Assembly (NCBI RefSeq): GCF_022201045.2
Contig: NC_068557.1
Location: forward strand, 30,481,501-30,545,500
Direction: 5' to 3'
Length of the DNA: 64,000 nucleotides
DNA from: Citrus sinensis
Taxonomy: Eukaryota > Streptophyta > Magnoliopsida > Sapindales > Rutaceae
The notes beneath the pieces were generated by a model. It was not told the DNA's origin. It did no database searches and worked only from the letters and a program-made list of their open reading frames with translations. Shown here in pieces: positions 26,300 through 38,298 of this stretch (position 1 is the first letter of the stretch; each line of letters begins with the position of its first letter). A program made the position numbers and the translations under genes.

Positions 26300-27491
26300 G
26301 AATTTAAGAACATCTTATTTGTTTTATAAATAAAAAATATTTTAAATATAGTTATTTTGACATTTATGTTTTTGACAGATGAAACTACAAAAGAATCAAG
26401 CTTTATAATTTAGGAAATTAATATATTTAATAGAGATATTTTTGGTATATAATATTTTCTTCAATCTAGTCCTTTTCGCATTCAAATAAAACTCATAAAA
26501 GTTTATTTATTTTTAAATGTAAATGTCTAAAAATTAAACATATGTTATAGAAAAGCAAACAAACAAATTTTAGAATGGTGTGAAATTAATAAAATTTCAG
26601 ATTTCAAACGTTTAACAAACAAGTTCTATTTTCAATGTTAGATAAAAAAAAAGAAAAAAATCATTTAAGACAGCTGAATAAGTTTCTCCAAAAATAAAAA
26701 AATAACTGAAACTGAATCATATATTCGGTGTTCAATAAAAAAAATAATAAAAAAATAAACTGGCTCTTCATATAAACTAATTACAGTGAAACTCAATTAG
26801 TTTTCATTGGCCATGAGGCAATGTCTGCAAGGATAAGGGTATTTTAAAAATTAATTTTGGATCATGGAAATTATAATCATATGAGACTCAAATTCTCGAG
26901 TCCAACAGCTGCAATCTGCTTGTCCATGTAAAAGCGGATGTGGGCACAGATAAAGCCCGCATAAGTGAAGGACATAAATGACATTTACACAACCCTATTA
27001 TTTGGATTTCATTGAAATTACAACAGATAAACCTCTTTAAAACCCTAAAATTTAGACTAACAAATTATCGGGAAGCCTAGGAATTCTTCGTCTTTTGAGG
27101 TAAGAAATAAGTTAATAAAAAATCCAATTTAATAATTTCAGCCGAGCTGGTAGGTGTTTTGTTTCCGTGAGAGGGACATATGATGTTCTAATCTTGCGAG
27201 CTTATTATGGCGTTGCAGTGATATTCGTAATTCGTTCTCTTTTCGACGTGTTATATATTTTAGAATAAAGAATCGGAATCCGGATCTTCTTAAGTATAAC
27301 ATCAATCGGTCCGTTAACGGTAGAGATTTCCTTCTCTCTCCTGCAATCTTTTGTTAAATTTGTCTCTAATTCTGTTTCACTAGGGATTAATTTCTTTGAA
27401 GTCGTTTATTTTTATTATTATTATTATTTTTTGGCCCCCTTTATTTCTTTCCTCTTTTAATCTTCTTCTTGAATTGCAAGAAGTAACAGCA
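26300..27491. other. Promoter side of the LOB-domain gene
   Basis: AT-rich spacer leading into a T-rich leader (27400-27480) directly before the LBD start codon. No gene or distinct element was found. Confidence 0.4.
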
Positions 27492-28298
27492 ATGGCAAAC
27501 AATGGAGAGCTGGGCAACCGCTATGCATGCGCTGCATGCAAGCATCAAAGAAGAAAGTGCACGCAAGATTGTGTGTTTCCGCCGTACTTTCCGGGGAACC
27601 AGTCAGAGGAGTTCCAATTGGTTCACAAGATTTTTGGCGTAAGCAACTTGTCCAAGATAATCAAGAATCTTGAAACCCCACAAGATCGGCAAGAAGCTGT
27701 TGAGTCCATAAAATGGGAAGCAGCAATGTGGGAGCAAGACCCGGTACATGGGCCACTGGGAGCTTACCGGAAGCTAGAGCGTGAGTTTGAGGCGTTGATG
27801 AAGATGAAGAATCAGCAAACTTCTCAACAAATTATTGACTATGGGCGTGGCCCGGTTATGACGACTTCAGGATTGATAAGCTATCCGACCTGCCAACAAG
27901 AGCAGGCTCATGTCATTAATAGCAACGAGGCTCCGCATGCTTTTATCGATCAAAAGTTTAACACTTTCGGGCAGCCATCAGATGCAGATTATAATCGGAG
28001 CGGACCGACAATGGTTGGTCATAGTTATAATTCCCCTATTAATGATAATAATATTGTTCAAATAATGGAACAACAAGGACCAAGAGCAAGACAGAGAAGA
28101 GGCATTGCAACTTCAGGTGATGTGGCTATTAACGATGGTCAGCTTCCGAGAGTAGGAGGAGAATGTTATGATGGTGTTACATCGTATTACGCTCCAACTC
28201 TTCCTTCTTCATCACATAGCCAACTGAGTGGACCTTACGCACAGCTGCCTTACTTACATATTAATATTAATGGTTTTGCGCCGAGACGTGAGATATAG
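27492..28298 (+). CDS. LOB-domain (LBD/AS2-like) transcription factor
   Basis: A single exon of 268 residues from the first true ATG after a T-rich leader; the frame is open farther upstream but without an ATG. The LOB zinc-binding C-block CX2CX6CX3C is complete at Cys13, Cys16, Cys23 and Cys27 (CAACKHQRRKC...C), followed by FPPYFP and the GAS-like region HKIFGVSNLSKIIKNL. The end of the LOB domain (EAVESIKWEAAMWEQDPVHGP) is intact. The Leu-zipper-like part is not canonical, so a class II or divergent group is likely; I cannot give the paralogue number. The C-terminal half is low-complexity. Immediately after the stop, a +1 frame continues with coding texture (NNVRGAAVQHQQQHDKRKRK, then a basic run), so the annotated C-terminus may be a frameshifted version of a longer protein. 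Confidence 0.9.
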   Translation: MANNGELGNRYACAACKHQRRKCTQDCVFPPYFPGNQSEEFQLVHKIFGVSNLSKIIKNLETPQDRQEAVESIKWEAAMWEQDPVHGPLGAYRKLEREFEALMKMKNQQTSQQIIDYGRGPVMTTSGLISYPTCQQEQAHVINSNEAPHAFIDQKFNTFGQPSDADYNRSGPTMVGHSYNSPINDNNIVQIMEQQGPRARQRRGIATSGDVAINDGQLPRVGGECYDGVTSYYAPTLPSSSHSQLSGPYAQLPYLHININGFAPRREI

Positions 28299-28877
28299 GC
28301 CAGAACAACGTCCGTGGCGCTGCTGTTCAACATCAACAACAACATGACAAGAGGAAGAGGAAGAGGAAGAGCAAAAGCAGGTACAACGTATTTACTTTAA
28401 ACAGAACGTACGGCATACAGGGTAAATACTTTTGCGTGGGGGTGAATATAAGTCTTGTATATACATTGGTCTCTAGAAATATTTACTTTACTTTAAATAA
28501 GATTTCTCCTTTTTTTTTTTTTTTTTTTTTTTTTGGTATTGAAATGTTTTGCGCTATCTGTTTCAATTTGGGTTAAGATACTGCTAACACTAAAATTCTT
28601 AATCTGGGAACACGTGTGTGTGTGTGTGGCTATATAAATAATTCTCTGTGATTTTAGGGAGCATATCTCACCGGCATTGGCTGTATTATATGGGCCATAT
28701 TGTAAATAAAATAATTTAGTTGACTTGTTTGATAAACATTTGATACTTGAAATTTAGTTAATTTCAGTTTTTTTTTTCTTGTTTTGTTTTGTAACTTATA
28801 TATGATTTTTAGACATTCATATCTGAATAGAAAAAGTAAACTTTTGTGATTTTATCTTAATGGAAAAAATTCGAAAC

Positions 28878-29028
28878 GAGAAAAAAAATACTCTATTAAA
28901 TATGCTTATTTTCTTGACTATACAATTTAATCCCTTTATTTACTTTGACTTAATGAGAAAAAAAATCTCTATTAAATATGTTTATTTTCTTGACTATAAA
29001 ATTTGATCCCTTTATTTGTTTTGAATTA
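28878..29028 (+). repeat. Imperfect two-copy tandem repeat, unit about 75 bp
   Basis: Two consecutive copies share the blocks CTATTAAATATG, TTATTTTCTTGACTAT and ATCCCTTTATTT in the same order, with a few substitutions. No function is apparent. Confidence 0.8.
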
Positions 29029-29464
29029 TAAGAATATAAATGTCAAATAACCATATTTATGTTTTTTTAATATAAAAACAAACAAGGTGCTATTATATTC
29101 CTATATAGATTTTATATTTAAAAAAAACTTTTATATTTCTATCTTAGTCTCTGAAGTGCTTTTTTTTTATGATGATAATTATAAAACTACAAATTCTTAT
29201 ACAAATTTACTTAAATACATTGGTTGAATAAAAATAAAAATTATAAAAATAAATCATATGGGTCAAGACCTGTTAATTTCACCCCATCAATGTATTTATG
29301 TCACACCACTTTGTGCAAAACAAGTTTTGTGCAAGGGTTTGTAGTTTTCTTAATTATAAACTACTAAACCTCATATCCAAATAAATTAAATCTCTTGTAT
29401 TGGCATCAAGAGGTTCAAATTCTAGTTACATGGTTAGGGAAGAAATTGGGATGCCATTAGACTA

Positions 29465-29468
<4 letters not shown>

Positions 29469-29517
<49 letters not shown>
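29469..29517. repeat. (AT)n microsatellite
   Basis: An uninterrupted AT dinucleotide run of about 25 units. Confidence 0.95.
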
Positions 29518-29521
<4 letters not shown>

Positions 29522-31441
29522 AAAAAAATCTAAAGTAACTTTATGAGTTTCATTAATGGAAAATTCATTGAATTTTCTCAAGTGAAAAATTGAATAAAAA
29601 ATCCAAATATAAAGTCTGATGTATTTTCTGTAAAACAGAGTGACACTAATACTTAAAAACATTTTACTTTTTACTTTTACTTTTTAGAATAACTATTTTA
29701 CTTTTTAAAATAAAAACATTTGTATATTATCTAAGTTAATTTTATTAATTTTATTTTTTAAAATAATAAAATGATAGGTAAAATTCAATTAAATTTTAAA
29801 TTTATTATTTTCCTTTAAAATTTAAATTCGATAATCAGTTAAATAAAATTATTTAAAAATCATGCCCATGGGACAATAACTTATAAACTACGAGAATCAC
29901 ATGTCAGGGTCAATTCCTTCGTGGTTTTCTCTCTGCTTTTTTCCAATTGACGTGTAGTTTTGTCGTCACTTATGACGGATTGGCGAACTTTCTTTTTCTT
30001 CTTTTAGATTTGCCGGGTTTCTTGTGGTTTTTGTGGACGGGTAGTCTGATTCCTCGAAAGTCAAGATGTTGATTGATTCGGAAAAGCTGACGACTGTGAT
30101 GAGCTCAAAATGTGTGCTGAGTTGCACTAGATTCCGAAATCTTACGTCACTGATCATGAGAGATCCTCTTCCAGGTCATCGACGCGACATCACCCAATAG
30201 TTTGAACCCACTAGAAGGTTGACCTTTTATTTTCTACCCCTCTGAAACATAAAAATTTCAGTATTGCCACCATATTAATATTCTTTAATTTCTTTCTTTT
30301 TTTCTTTTCTTTTTTTCAATCAACTTTTCAGTTCTTGTACGACGAAAATATAATATGCGTTAATAAATAATCACATGGGATCGGAGCATGTGACTTTATT
30401 ATTTTTCTATTATTAACAACTAATGATTATTTTATAAAAAAAAACTACTAGCGACTAATCACATTCTTGTATTTTAATTTAAATTAAGATACAATTTTTC
30501 ATTGATTTATCTATCCTATTTTGAGAAACATATTGAGTTTTATATTACGATTACAATTCCATTCATGTTTGGCGACTGTGAAGAAATTTCTAAGGATGAT
30601 TAATCTAGGAAATTAAAGGCTTTTTCATCGTGCAAGGTTGACTGTTGATGGTCTCCTAACATGACTGCTGTGCATTTATGCTTTTATCTGAAAGGACAAA
30701 AATATTTTTCCATTCAAAGCCCCGTCAACTTCGTCTAATGTTCTATGAATCGAATCATCCCGGACGAAAATTATTATTATTATTATTTTCCTAAAGGCAA
30801 ATTATTGGTTTCAATTTTAATATACTTGAGTCTATCATCGAATCACGTTATACTACATTAATTTAGATAAAATTATTTGCACAAATATTTGTGATTCTAT
30901 AATTATTTTGCCACAAATTATTTAAAAATAAATACATCATTGGCAAGAATTCCATTGATAGAAAGTATAGATTGGAGCTTAATGAATGATTTGCATATAT
31001 CTAATATAGAGTGAGTTTTAGATCCAAGATCATGTTCTTTATAAAATTGGAAAACTCTATTTACAACATTATAGATTTATTTTTTTGAATGCATTTACCC
31101 AAAAAAAAAAGAAATTATAATTATTTTCGTGAAATAAATATTGGAAGTAAAATCAAAACTACTAGCTAAAAGTTATTCTATACCACCCACCCACCCACCC
31201 ACCAGCCTAAAGCTAAAAAGTTAAAAAGAAACCATAAGCATCCATTCATCAGCCTCATTCCTCTCACCTTCATGGCTTCACGTTGCCTAATAAGAAAATT
31301 CCAAAAGCCCCACCTGTGCTAAAATTCCAAACATAAGCTCAACTCTAGAGCCATTTAACTCAAACATCAGCCACCCGAATCCTATAGAATCAGAGCGCGC
31401 GATACCCATAAAACCAAAAGAAATAGCCGATCAAAGAAGCC

Positions 31442-31942
31442 ATGTTTCCGGCCTCCCAAATTGAGCTACCATTTAATGAAAATGATTCACAAGACATGGT
31501 CATATACCAAGTCATAAATGAATCGACGGCCCAAAATATTTCATTCATGCCTCAAAGAAGCGAAGTTCACACATCAAGCATGCTTGAACCGAAACGGACC
31601 ATAAGCAAGAAGCACTACAGAGGCGTGAGGCGTCGGCCATGGGGCAAATTCGCGGCTGAGATTCGAGACTCAGCCAGACACGGCCAACGGATATGGCTGG
31701 GCACGTTTGAAACAGCAGAAGAGGCTGCCCTGGCTTACGATAGAGCTGCTTTTCGGATGCGTGGTGCTAAGGCGTTGCTTAATTTTCCGGCCGAAGTGGT
31801 TGCTGCTCCGTGTCCATCATCTTCGCCATCGCTTGAAAAATCGAATGTAAAATTGAGCTCAATATTGGAGAACAATCCAGAGGTGAGTGGCAGTAGCTCT
31901 AGCACGGTTTCAACTGCGACTCAGAGATCGGAATCGGAGTAA
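31442..31942 (+). CDS. Short AP2/ERF transcription factor, group IX
   Basis: A single exon of 166 residues with one AP2/ERF domain at about 58-116: [19 protein letters not shown], then [18 protein letters not shown] and [12 protein letters not shown]. The Ala and Asp at the positions that define ERF rather than DREB binding ([23 protein letters not shown]) are present, so GCC-box binding is expected. The flanks are short: 57 residues before and 50 Ser-rich residues after, which resembles the small jasmonate-responsive group IX factors. The intron-less build is usual for ERFs. The start is the only in-frame ATG near a plausible leader; a (CCAC)n tract lies about 240 bp upstream. A second group IX ERF lies 5.5 kb away on the other strand. 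Confidence 0.92.
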   Translation: MFPASQIELPFNENDSQDMVIYQVINESTAQNISFMPQRSEVHTSSMLEPKRTISKKHYRGVRRRPWGKFAAEIRDSARHGQRIWLGTFETAEEAALAYDRAAFRMRGAKALLNFPAEVVAAPCPSSSPSLEKSNVKLSSILENNPEVSGSSSSTVSTATQRSESE

Positions 31943-32900
31943 TTAAGTAGTCAAAGTGCTAGTACTATTGGGGCGAGATTAATTACTTATAGACTAGCTG
32001 TTTAAATAATTTTCAGACTAGTGATTACAGGTATGAACTATGAATCATCTAGTTAACTATTAATTAAGTTAATTGTTAAGCAAGGCGTGAAATATTCCCA
32101 ATTTAATTATTCAATGATTTTAGATGCGTGAAAGTTTTTTGAACACTGTGCCTTTACAATTTAGTGCTTTTTCGGTTTTTGGTGTACAATTTCAAGTCCA
32201 TTTACTTTAATCCTAAACGTTTGACTTGAGGAGATGCATGGATTCATTCGTTGTGTTATGCTAACTGCAAATTGCAAGAAGTAATATGTGAATTAATTAG
32301 TAGAACTATCGGCTCATTCAGTTAACAGTATGAGTAGGCAAGGGAAAATCATGGCCAGCTGATCGATTCCATGAGAAAGTAAAACAATAAATATTAGGCC
32401 CAACTCAACGAAAATTAGTGTGATTTTTCTCTTCTATATGACGGTTGCCTTCCACGAAGTGGTCCAAGAAAATTTGGTTGGTGAATCAATATAAACCTTG
32501 TATTTGGTTTAACATTATTGGAAATCAAATTTGACCAAAATTTTTTTGCGATGATCAAATCCAACTTGGGATCGTCTATTCAGATCTTGTCTGTCTGTTT
32601 ACAAGTCTTCAACTTGGTCCCGTGTTCACACACAATCAAATTTAATGATAAATGTTTATTTTGCGACGACCCACCAGAAGAGCCAAAAAGAAAGTCGGTG
32701 TATTTTTCTTTAAAATACACGTTTCCCAGACATAATACGAATATCTACAGAGATAGAATTAATAAACTTGATTTTTCTAGGAAATCTGTTAGGGAAGGAG
32801 CCAAAAGTGGATATGCACCAGAAAGGAAAGTAGGACGAGTGTCGTTTGAAGATTTAATTCGAATTTGAACGACTCGTCGTTTATATTGTTCTAGAATGCA
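31943..32900. other. 3' side of the ERF gene and spacer
   Basis: AT-rich 3' region. A 116-codon open frame (32518-32868) opens from TTG, not ATG, and resembles no family I know, so it is not called a gene. The left 8-bp target copy of the next element lies at 32901-32908. Confidence 0.4.
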
Positions 32901-32908
32901 CAATTGCA

Positions 32909-33882
32909 TAGGGATGGCAATGGGGAAGGGGAGGGGAGGGGATCAACATCCATGTACCCATCCTTGATGCTCTGCATATGTCTCCATTCTTTTCCCGTCC
33001 CGGTCATAATTGCTTGAGGGGATCCGAGTCTCTTCTCCGAATAATAACAGGAGATCCCTGAGGGTCCCAATCCTTGAATAACTGATATATTTTTTTAGTT
33101 TTCAAACTTAATTTAATCATATTAATCTAAAAATATATAAAATGAAATAAAAAATGATCATGAATGAGTCTTATATTTCATTCTACTCCTTCAAACTTTT
33201 GGTATATATAATATTCAAATAATGATTTTCAAAACAAAATTCAAATAATGTGATTTTTATACAATATTGACGTGATTGTTGTCCATGAGTAATGATACCT
33301 ATTGATCACCGACTATGACGCAACAAAGTCGCATGTGTGGCTGTTAGTTGACGTTGCGATGAGTTAGGCTACTCGGTAACTAATAACACAATGTGCTACT
33401 AGGCTATGATGAGATGAAGACGAGTTGGGTGCTTACTACTGCACAAATAAATTGAAAAGGATGAGCAAGACTGTGAGAAAGTGATTTAGAGTTTGATTTG
33501 TGAGTTATGAGCTTGTGAGATTGTGTGCTTTTGGTTATAGTTAAGTCTGAATTATATTAAACATTTTATATTAACTAATATTTATATTATTTGTATAAAT
33601 ATTTTGATATTTGTTATTTACACCAATATTTAATATTTTATAATTTATTGACTAATAATTCTAGAAAAATAAAAATAAAAATAAGGAAATGGGGAAATAG
33701 GGAGGGGATGGGGATGGAGATTCCACCTCATCGCCGTTTCTTTCTCGAATAAGTAATTGGGTAAAAAATCGTTTCCGTCCATTCTCCGAATAAGAAATTG
33801 GATATAAAATTGTCCCCATACCCTCCTCAAATGGAAAAAATCCTCAAATCCCCCATCCCCATAGAGATTTTTGTCATACCTA
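32909..33882. mobile_element. Non-autonomous hAT transposon with perfect 8-bp target-site duplication
   Basis: The 974-bp element starts TAGGGATGGCAATGGGGA and ends with ...TTGTCATACCTA, whose reverse complement TAGGTATGACAA matches the left end in 10 of 12 bases. It is flanked by CAATTGCA on both sides (32901-32908 and 33883-33890), the 8-bp duplication that hAT transposases make. Subterminal GGGGAGGGG-type motifs are present at both ends in inverted orientation. The interior is AT-rich and has no transposase frame, so it must have moved in trans. Confidence 0.9.
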
Positions 33883-33890
33883 CAATTGCA

Positions 33891-34151
33891 CACAACTTCT
33901 CGGCTCTCTAGTAATTACTTGGTTTTAAATAAGAATACATATAATATGTTCATAACTTTATCCACGTGCAAGCTGCGCTGAACTTAATCTAAATAAATTT
34001 TTAGATATTTTAAAATTGTGAATGTTATTATCTTTCATTTGATGCTGTTCTGTCCAGCCAGACCATTCAAAGAATCAAAGTTAAAGACGGAAATATTCAT
34101 GTGTAATGAAATTATTGAAAATGATTTATTTTGTACTAGTCAATATACTGT
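33891..34151. other. Short spacer between two transposable elements
   Basis: AT-rich DNA without a gene. Confidence 0.4.
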
Positions 34152-35171
34152 GGGTATGTTTGGAATTGCTTTACCTTCCCAAATAATTAATTCCTATAAA
34201 CATTCTCAAATACTTAACTTTTCGAATAATTTTAAGATGTCTGGTAATGGGTAAATTAAGATTACGAGAGAATCACTTTTTAAATAATTCGTAATACATT
34301 GTTTAGTAATTAATCATAAATTATATTCTTTATAGATACAATTATCAAACTGGTACATAATTACTATGATAATAAAAAAATTTAACCATTTTTTATTAGT
34401 AAATTAAATTCATACAAATCAAATTCTAATTAAAAAAAAATTTAATGAAGCAAATTAATGTTTTTAAATTGATAAAAAAAAGCCACCGGAAAACTTAGTT
34501 GTTATTGCCGGCCACCGCGCCCCCGCCGTATCCGGTGAATATAGTAACCTTCCGGTGTCACCGCCATGACTATGAGATCATAAATTTCTCGATCTACGTA
34601 ATGGTCGTGTTCTCGTTGAAAGAAAAAATTACGACAGGGGTTCACGAACCACCAAAAGAGCGGCAGCCACCACAACGCCGCCAGTTGCTTTAGGTGCGTG
34701 TCGCTCCTCCGTTTAGTTTCATCCGATGAAAAAACTATCATTGTATAGATCGAGAAATTCTCGATATGATAACATACGGTATGTCGTCGTAAGGTTAGTA
34801 TCACCGGCGACGACGACGTCATTGCGGTGGGCAGCGGTAGTTTCAATTCACTGGCGGTTGTTTTTTTTTTTAATATTTTGCTTGATTTTTAAAATTAAAA
34901 TATTATTTATTGTTTAATTTTGTTAGAATGATATTTTTGTAAATAACTAATTTCTTCAAGGGCAACCTTGGTATTCTACCTTACCAAGACAGATTATCAC
35001 CTAATTAAATTTTAAAAGACTACTATTTCCTACTTCTAAAAATCAATACAAAAATAATTATTTAAGAAACATATTGCTTAACAATGACTTTTAAAGTTTA
35101 CCAAACATATTTTTGTTGTTAGATTGTTAAATAAGTAATTATTTGGCAATCTGAAGTAATCCAAAATAGGA
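34152..35171. mobile_element. Large foldback (near-palindromic) DNA element with GC-rich core
   Basis: The outer left block (GTTTGGAATTGCTT, CCAAATAATTAATT) returns inverted at the right end (TTTGGATTACTT, CCAAATAATTACTT in reverse complement). Inside, the block ATTTCTCGATCTACGTAATG near 34590 returns as AATTTCTCGATCTATACAATG in reverse complement near 34760, and CCGGTGAATATAGTAACCTT near 34530 returns near 34800. The arms therefore run from the ends nearly to the centre (about 34680). Because of this, both strands carry similar short frames (…INFSIYVMVVFS on plus, …ENFSIYTMIVFS on minus), which are by-products of the palindrome, not genes. Target duplication not established. Confidence 0.75.
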
Positions 35172-35179
35172 GTCTGGCA

Positions 35180-36090
35180 AACAATTTGAAATACTAACTA
35201 GACAACTCAAGAGGGGTGAATTGGATTCTAAAAATTTAAGCAACTAAAATTTAATGCAATTTAAACTAAGTAACTAAAATCGAAATAAACAATTTAATGT
35301 GCAATGAAAAATAAGAGATAGGATAAGAGAGAGTAAATATGTGATTTTTACGTGGTTCGACCAACTATGCCTAATGCTTACGTCTACGCCTCCAAGCTCA
35401 TCGGGCTTATAGATTTCACTAAGTAAGCCTCCAAAACTCCAACAACTCTTACAATTGACTTCCAAGGTGTCAATAAACTTTTACAACAAAAGATTATCCC
35501 CAATCTCTTAATCCAAGTATATTCCAACACTTACAATCACTCAAAAATCAAGATTACAAATGAATTTTCTCTCACAGAAAGTATTTGATTACAAATGAAA
35601 GATCAATGTGTGAACAAGTGAAACAAAAATATTTTTAAAGCTCAATGATAACTCTTGGATCTCTTAATGTTTGAATTTGATTGAGCCATTTTATAGTTGG
35701 AGTTGAAAACTAACAATTGTTGACTTTATGCATGAAATCGGATTACCATTTAGCCTTTATTGGATCCCCATTTTGACTTGAACAAATGACTATTGTGTTA
35801 TAATTTCAAATTGTCGAATCACCGTTGTCTAGATACCGGTTTGCCGTCAGTGTCCAAAAGCTAATTTTCAACTCTGTTCGATGTCAGTTAGTTGTTATCT
35901 CACAAACGGTTAGCCGTTTGATACAGTGAAATTATTTTCTAAAATTATAATTTTACCTCAAAACCTTCTATAATTATATTACAGCTTAAATCTTCATAAA
36001 ACTTTACAAACGAGTCAATTTCCAGAGTTTCGAGACAATACTAATTGATGTCAAAGTTTTTAAAACTTTTTTAATTAGACCATGAACTTA
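35180..36090 (-). mobile_element. Unclassified retroelement-like repeat fragment
   Basis: The interval begins with CAACTCAAGAGGGGTGAATT and contains TTACGTGGTTCGACCAA near 35348, sequence types that I associate with non-coding parts of plant retroelements. No frame, clear LTR pair or tail was found. The family and ends are uncertain. Confidence 0.3.
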
Positions 36091-36239
36091 AAAAACAATC
36101 AATTTCATTAAATCACTTTTCTTTTAAGTATAAAACCTTTATTTTATCAAAATAATGATTTATTTAAAATGTATGAAAAAAATTTGAGCTTTTAAAAACT
36201 TAATCATTCTTAATCTTATTTGTTATTATCAAAATCATT

Positions 36240-37120
36240 ATTATACACATACATGTTAACACAATTTGATTTGATATGATATGATCTATTTTATATTGAA
36301 AATTTGAGTTCAAATCATATTCGAATGAAAAATCCAATTTGATTGGGTGGGATTCTGTCTAACCCGATCGGATTGCGTTCGAATCAAGTTAAACTCGATC
36401 CATTTCAAAAAATCGATCGGTTTAGACCACAATTAAAAAAATTATTAAAACAAAAAAAAAATCTAAAACCTAAATACCTAATCGATTAAGCCTAAAACCA
36501 CACACACAGAGCTCACACCACATCACGCACCTAGCTTAGACCATAGGGCGGCGGCACCGACATGAACCAGGCAGTCACCGAGGCAATGCACACGCACACA
36601 CATATCCAGTGACTGACGCCAGCTGCCGCTGCAATGTGAAGCTAGTCCACCGCGACGCGCCGACGTGACCTACTCCAGCTTGTTCCATCGTGACCATTGC
36701 TGCAGCTTGCTCCACCGACCACCACCTTCTTAAATCCAAATCTAGTGACTTTTTTATGGTATACTTATATTACATTAAATAATTAATTATGAATTTTCGT
36801 TATATCATCTGTATTATATGATATGTGCTATGTATGATCGTGATGTGATGTAACTGTTTGATACTTGTTATTTTCAATTTGAAAAGCATTATAATTCAGA
36901 TATATACTTTTGCTCTATTATGTGCATTCCTTTTACCCATCATAATTCATACATAACCATTATAATTGAGATAATTTTTTATCTGATCCGTCGATCGTTG
37001 AAATACAAATATTGTGTTTGGATAACTTTTTTTGTCAACCCGACTAACTCAAAATCAGATCGGATTGATCGAACCCAAATTTACGTACCCCTCAATCCCA
37101 AACATACTTTGAGAGAGATC
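36240..37120. other. Degenerate repeat-like stretch with a GC-rich island
   Basis: The flanks (36350-36430 and 37025-37105) share inverted-looking motifs around CGATCGGATTG and CAACCCGA. The middle (36500-36740) is unusually GC-rich with CA tracts. It may be a decayed MITE of hAT type, but ends and duplications are not visible. Confidence 0.25.
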
Positions 37121-37410
37121 AAAGGGATATTATATATATATAGTCAAGTAACATATCAGTATTGCATATTTCTCTGCTTCTAGATGAACAAATATTACAA
37201 ATGTAATGAAATGTAATGTTATGCCAACTAATCCTCTTCTTACCTAACAAATAATGCCCAACTACAAAATAAATCAACAATAATCAATGCCATGAAGTTG
37301 CTATATAAATTTACAGAAGTGTGTGCGTGTGTGTGTGTATACGCTGGAGAAGTAAATTTTGATCAACTCTGGAAACGTTTCATGCTGCTACCTCTCCTCT
37401 TAACTTGTTT

Positions 37411-38298
37411 TCATAAAGAAGATAGTAAACTGTCCAAATATTCACTGCCCAAGTCCTGAAACTCAAGCACGTCCAATTCATGGCCAAATGCACTTTCCAT
37501 GCTGGCCGTTCTCTTTATTGGAGTTGCGGGCTCATCAATCATCGTATAATTCGTAGCACCAATATTTTGGTATTCCCACTCTCTCGATGCTCTCTTTCGA
37601 TTTCGAGAGCTAGAAATGTTATCATTCTCTTGAGAAATGGTCATCATACTCAAATCATTGAATCCGGCTCCTGAAAATTCAGTTGCCATAGCATTATTAG
37701 CAACTTCCTCAAGTGGGAAATTAAGGTGAGCCTTGGGACCTCTAATTCTTAAAGCAGCCTTGTCATAAGCCAAAGCAGCTTCCTCAGCTGTGTCAAAAGT
37801 TCCAAGCCAAACTCGGGCACCTTTCCTCGATGAATCCCTTATCTCCGCCGCATACTTACCCCATGGACGCCTTCTCACTCCCCTATAGTGTCGCGTAGGT
37901 GTAGCCACCTTCTCCACTCTCATAGCATTCATTTTATTAGGCCCTGGTTCGGCACTACTGGCAGTGTTACTATTAATACGGCAAATCTTGGAATCATCAC
38001 CAGTAGTATTACATTTATAGGATTCCTTGGTTGTAGGGATAATTCCATCGAGTAGTTCCTCCCAAGCCTCAGCTCCCATCGAAATCCATCTCCCAAGACT
38101 TGGTAGCCTTTCTAGAATTTCAACTGAGCCATCAAGACTTGGCATTTCTTCCCATGATGATGATTTTGAAAATTCCGATGCGTCGCTTGTTCCTGATCTT
38201 TGGATTCTTCCGTCTTCACTACTACCAATGAAGTTCGCCCATACATTCTCTAATATTGATTCAGGTACTGCATCATGATCATTTTTTTGTGTAGCCAT
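37411..38298 (-). CDS. ERF091: AP2/ERF transcription factor, group IX, ERF091-like
   Basis: A single exon. I place the start at the ATG at 38298 ([20 protein letters not shown]), giving 295 residues; an in-frame ATG also exists at 38313 and the frame opens at 38388, but those codons look like leader. The N-terminal block [12 protein letters not shown] is conserved in this ERF type. The AP2 domain is at about 137-195 ([50 protein letters not shown]), with ERF-type residues that predict GCC-box binding. The C-terminus is acidic and hydrophobic ([20 protein letters not shown]), a likely activation region. In Arabidopsis, ERF091 lies in the same neighbourhood as DTD and SNI1, both also found in this window, which supports the name. 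Confidence 0.92.
   Translation of the reverse strand: MATQKNDHDAVPESILENVWANFIGSSEDGRIQRSGTSDASEFSKSSSWEEMPSLDGSVEILERLPSLGRWISMGAEAWEELLDGIIPTTKESYKCNTTGDDSKICRINSNTASSAEPGPNKMNAMRVEKVATPTRHYRGVRRRPWGKYAAEIRDSSRKGARVWLGTFDTAEEAALAYDKAALRIRGPKAHLNFPLEEVANNAMATEFSGAGFNDLSMMTISQENDNISSSRNRKRASREWEYQNIGATNYTMIDEPATPIKRTASMESAFGHELDVLEFQDLGSEYLDSLLSSL

Larger units (their letters stand above)
28299..31441. other. Spacer between LBD and ERF genes
   Basis: AT-rich spacer with two repeats listed separately (28878-29028, 29469-29517), a T run at about 28509-28534, and a (CCAC)n tract at 31182-31203 in the ERF promoter. The moderately GC-richer patch at 29920-30200 has no supportable gene. Confidence 0.4.

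Noticed and set aside
32518-32868. A 116-codon plus-strand open frame downstream of the short ERF
   Set aside because: It opens from TTG rather than ATG, shows no recognisable motif and sits in AT-rich 3' spacer, so chance is more likely.
34499-34917. Plus and minus open frames with similar peptides
   Set aside because: They are by-products of the near-palindromic element, not genes.
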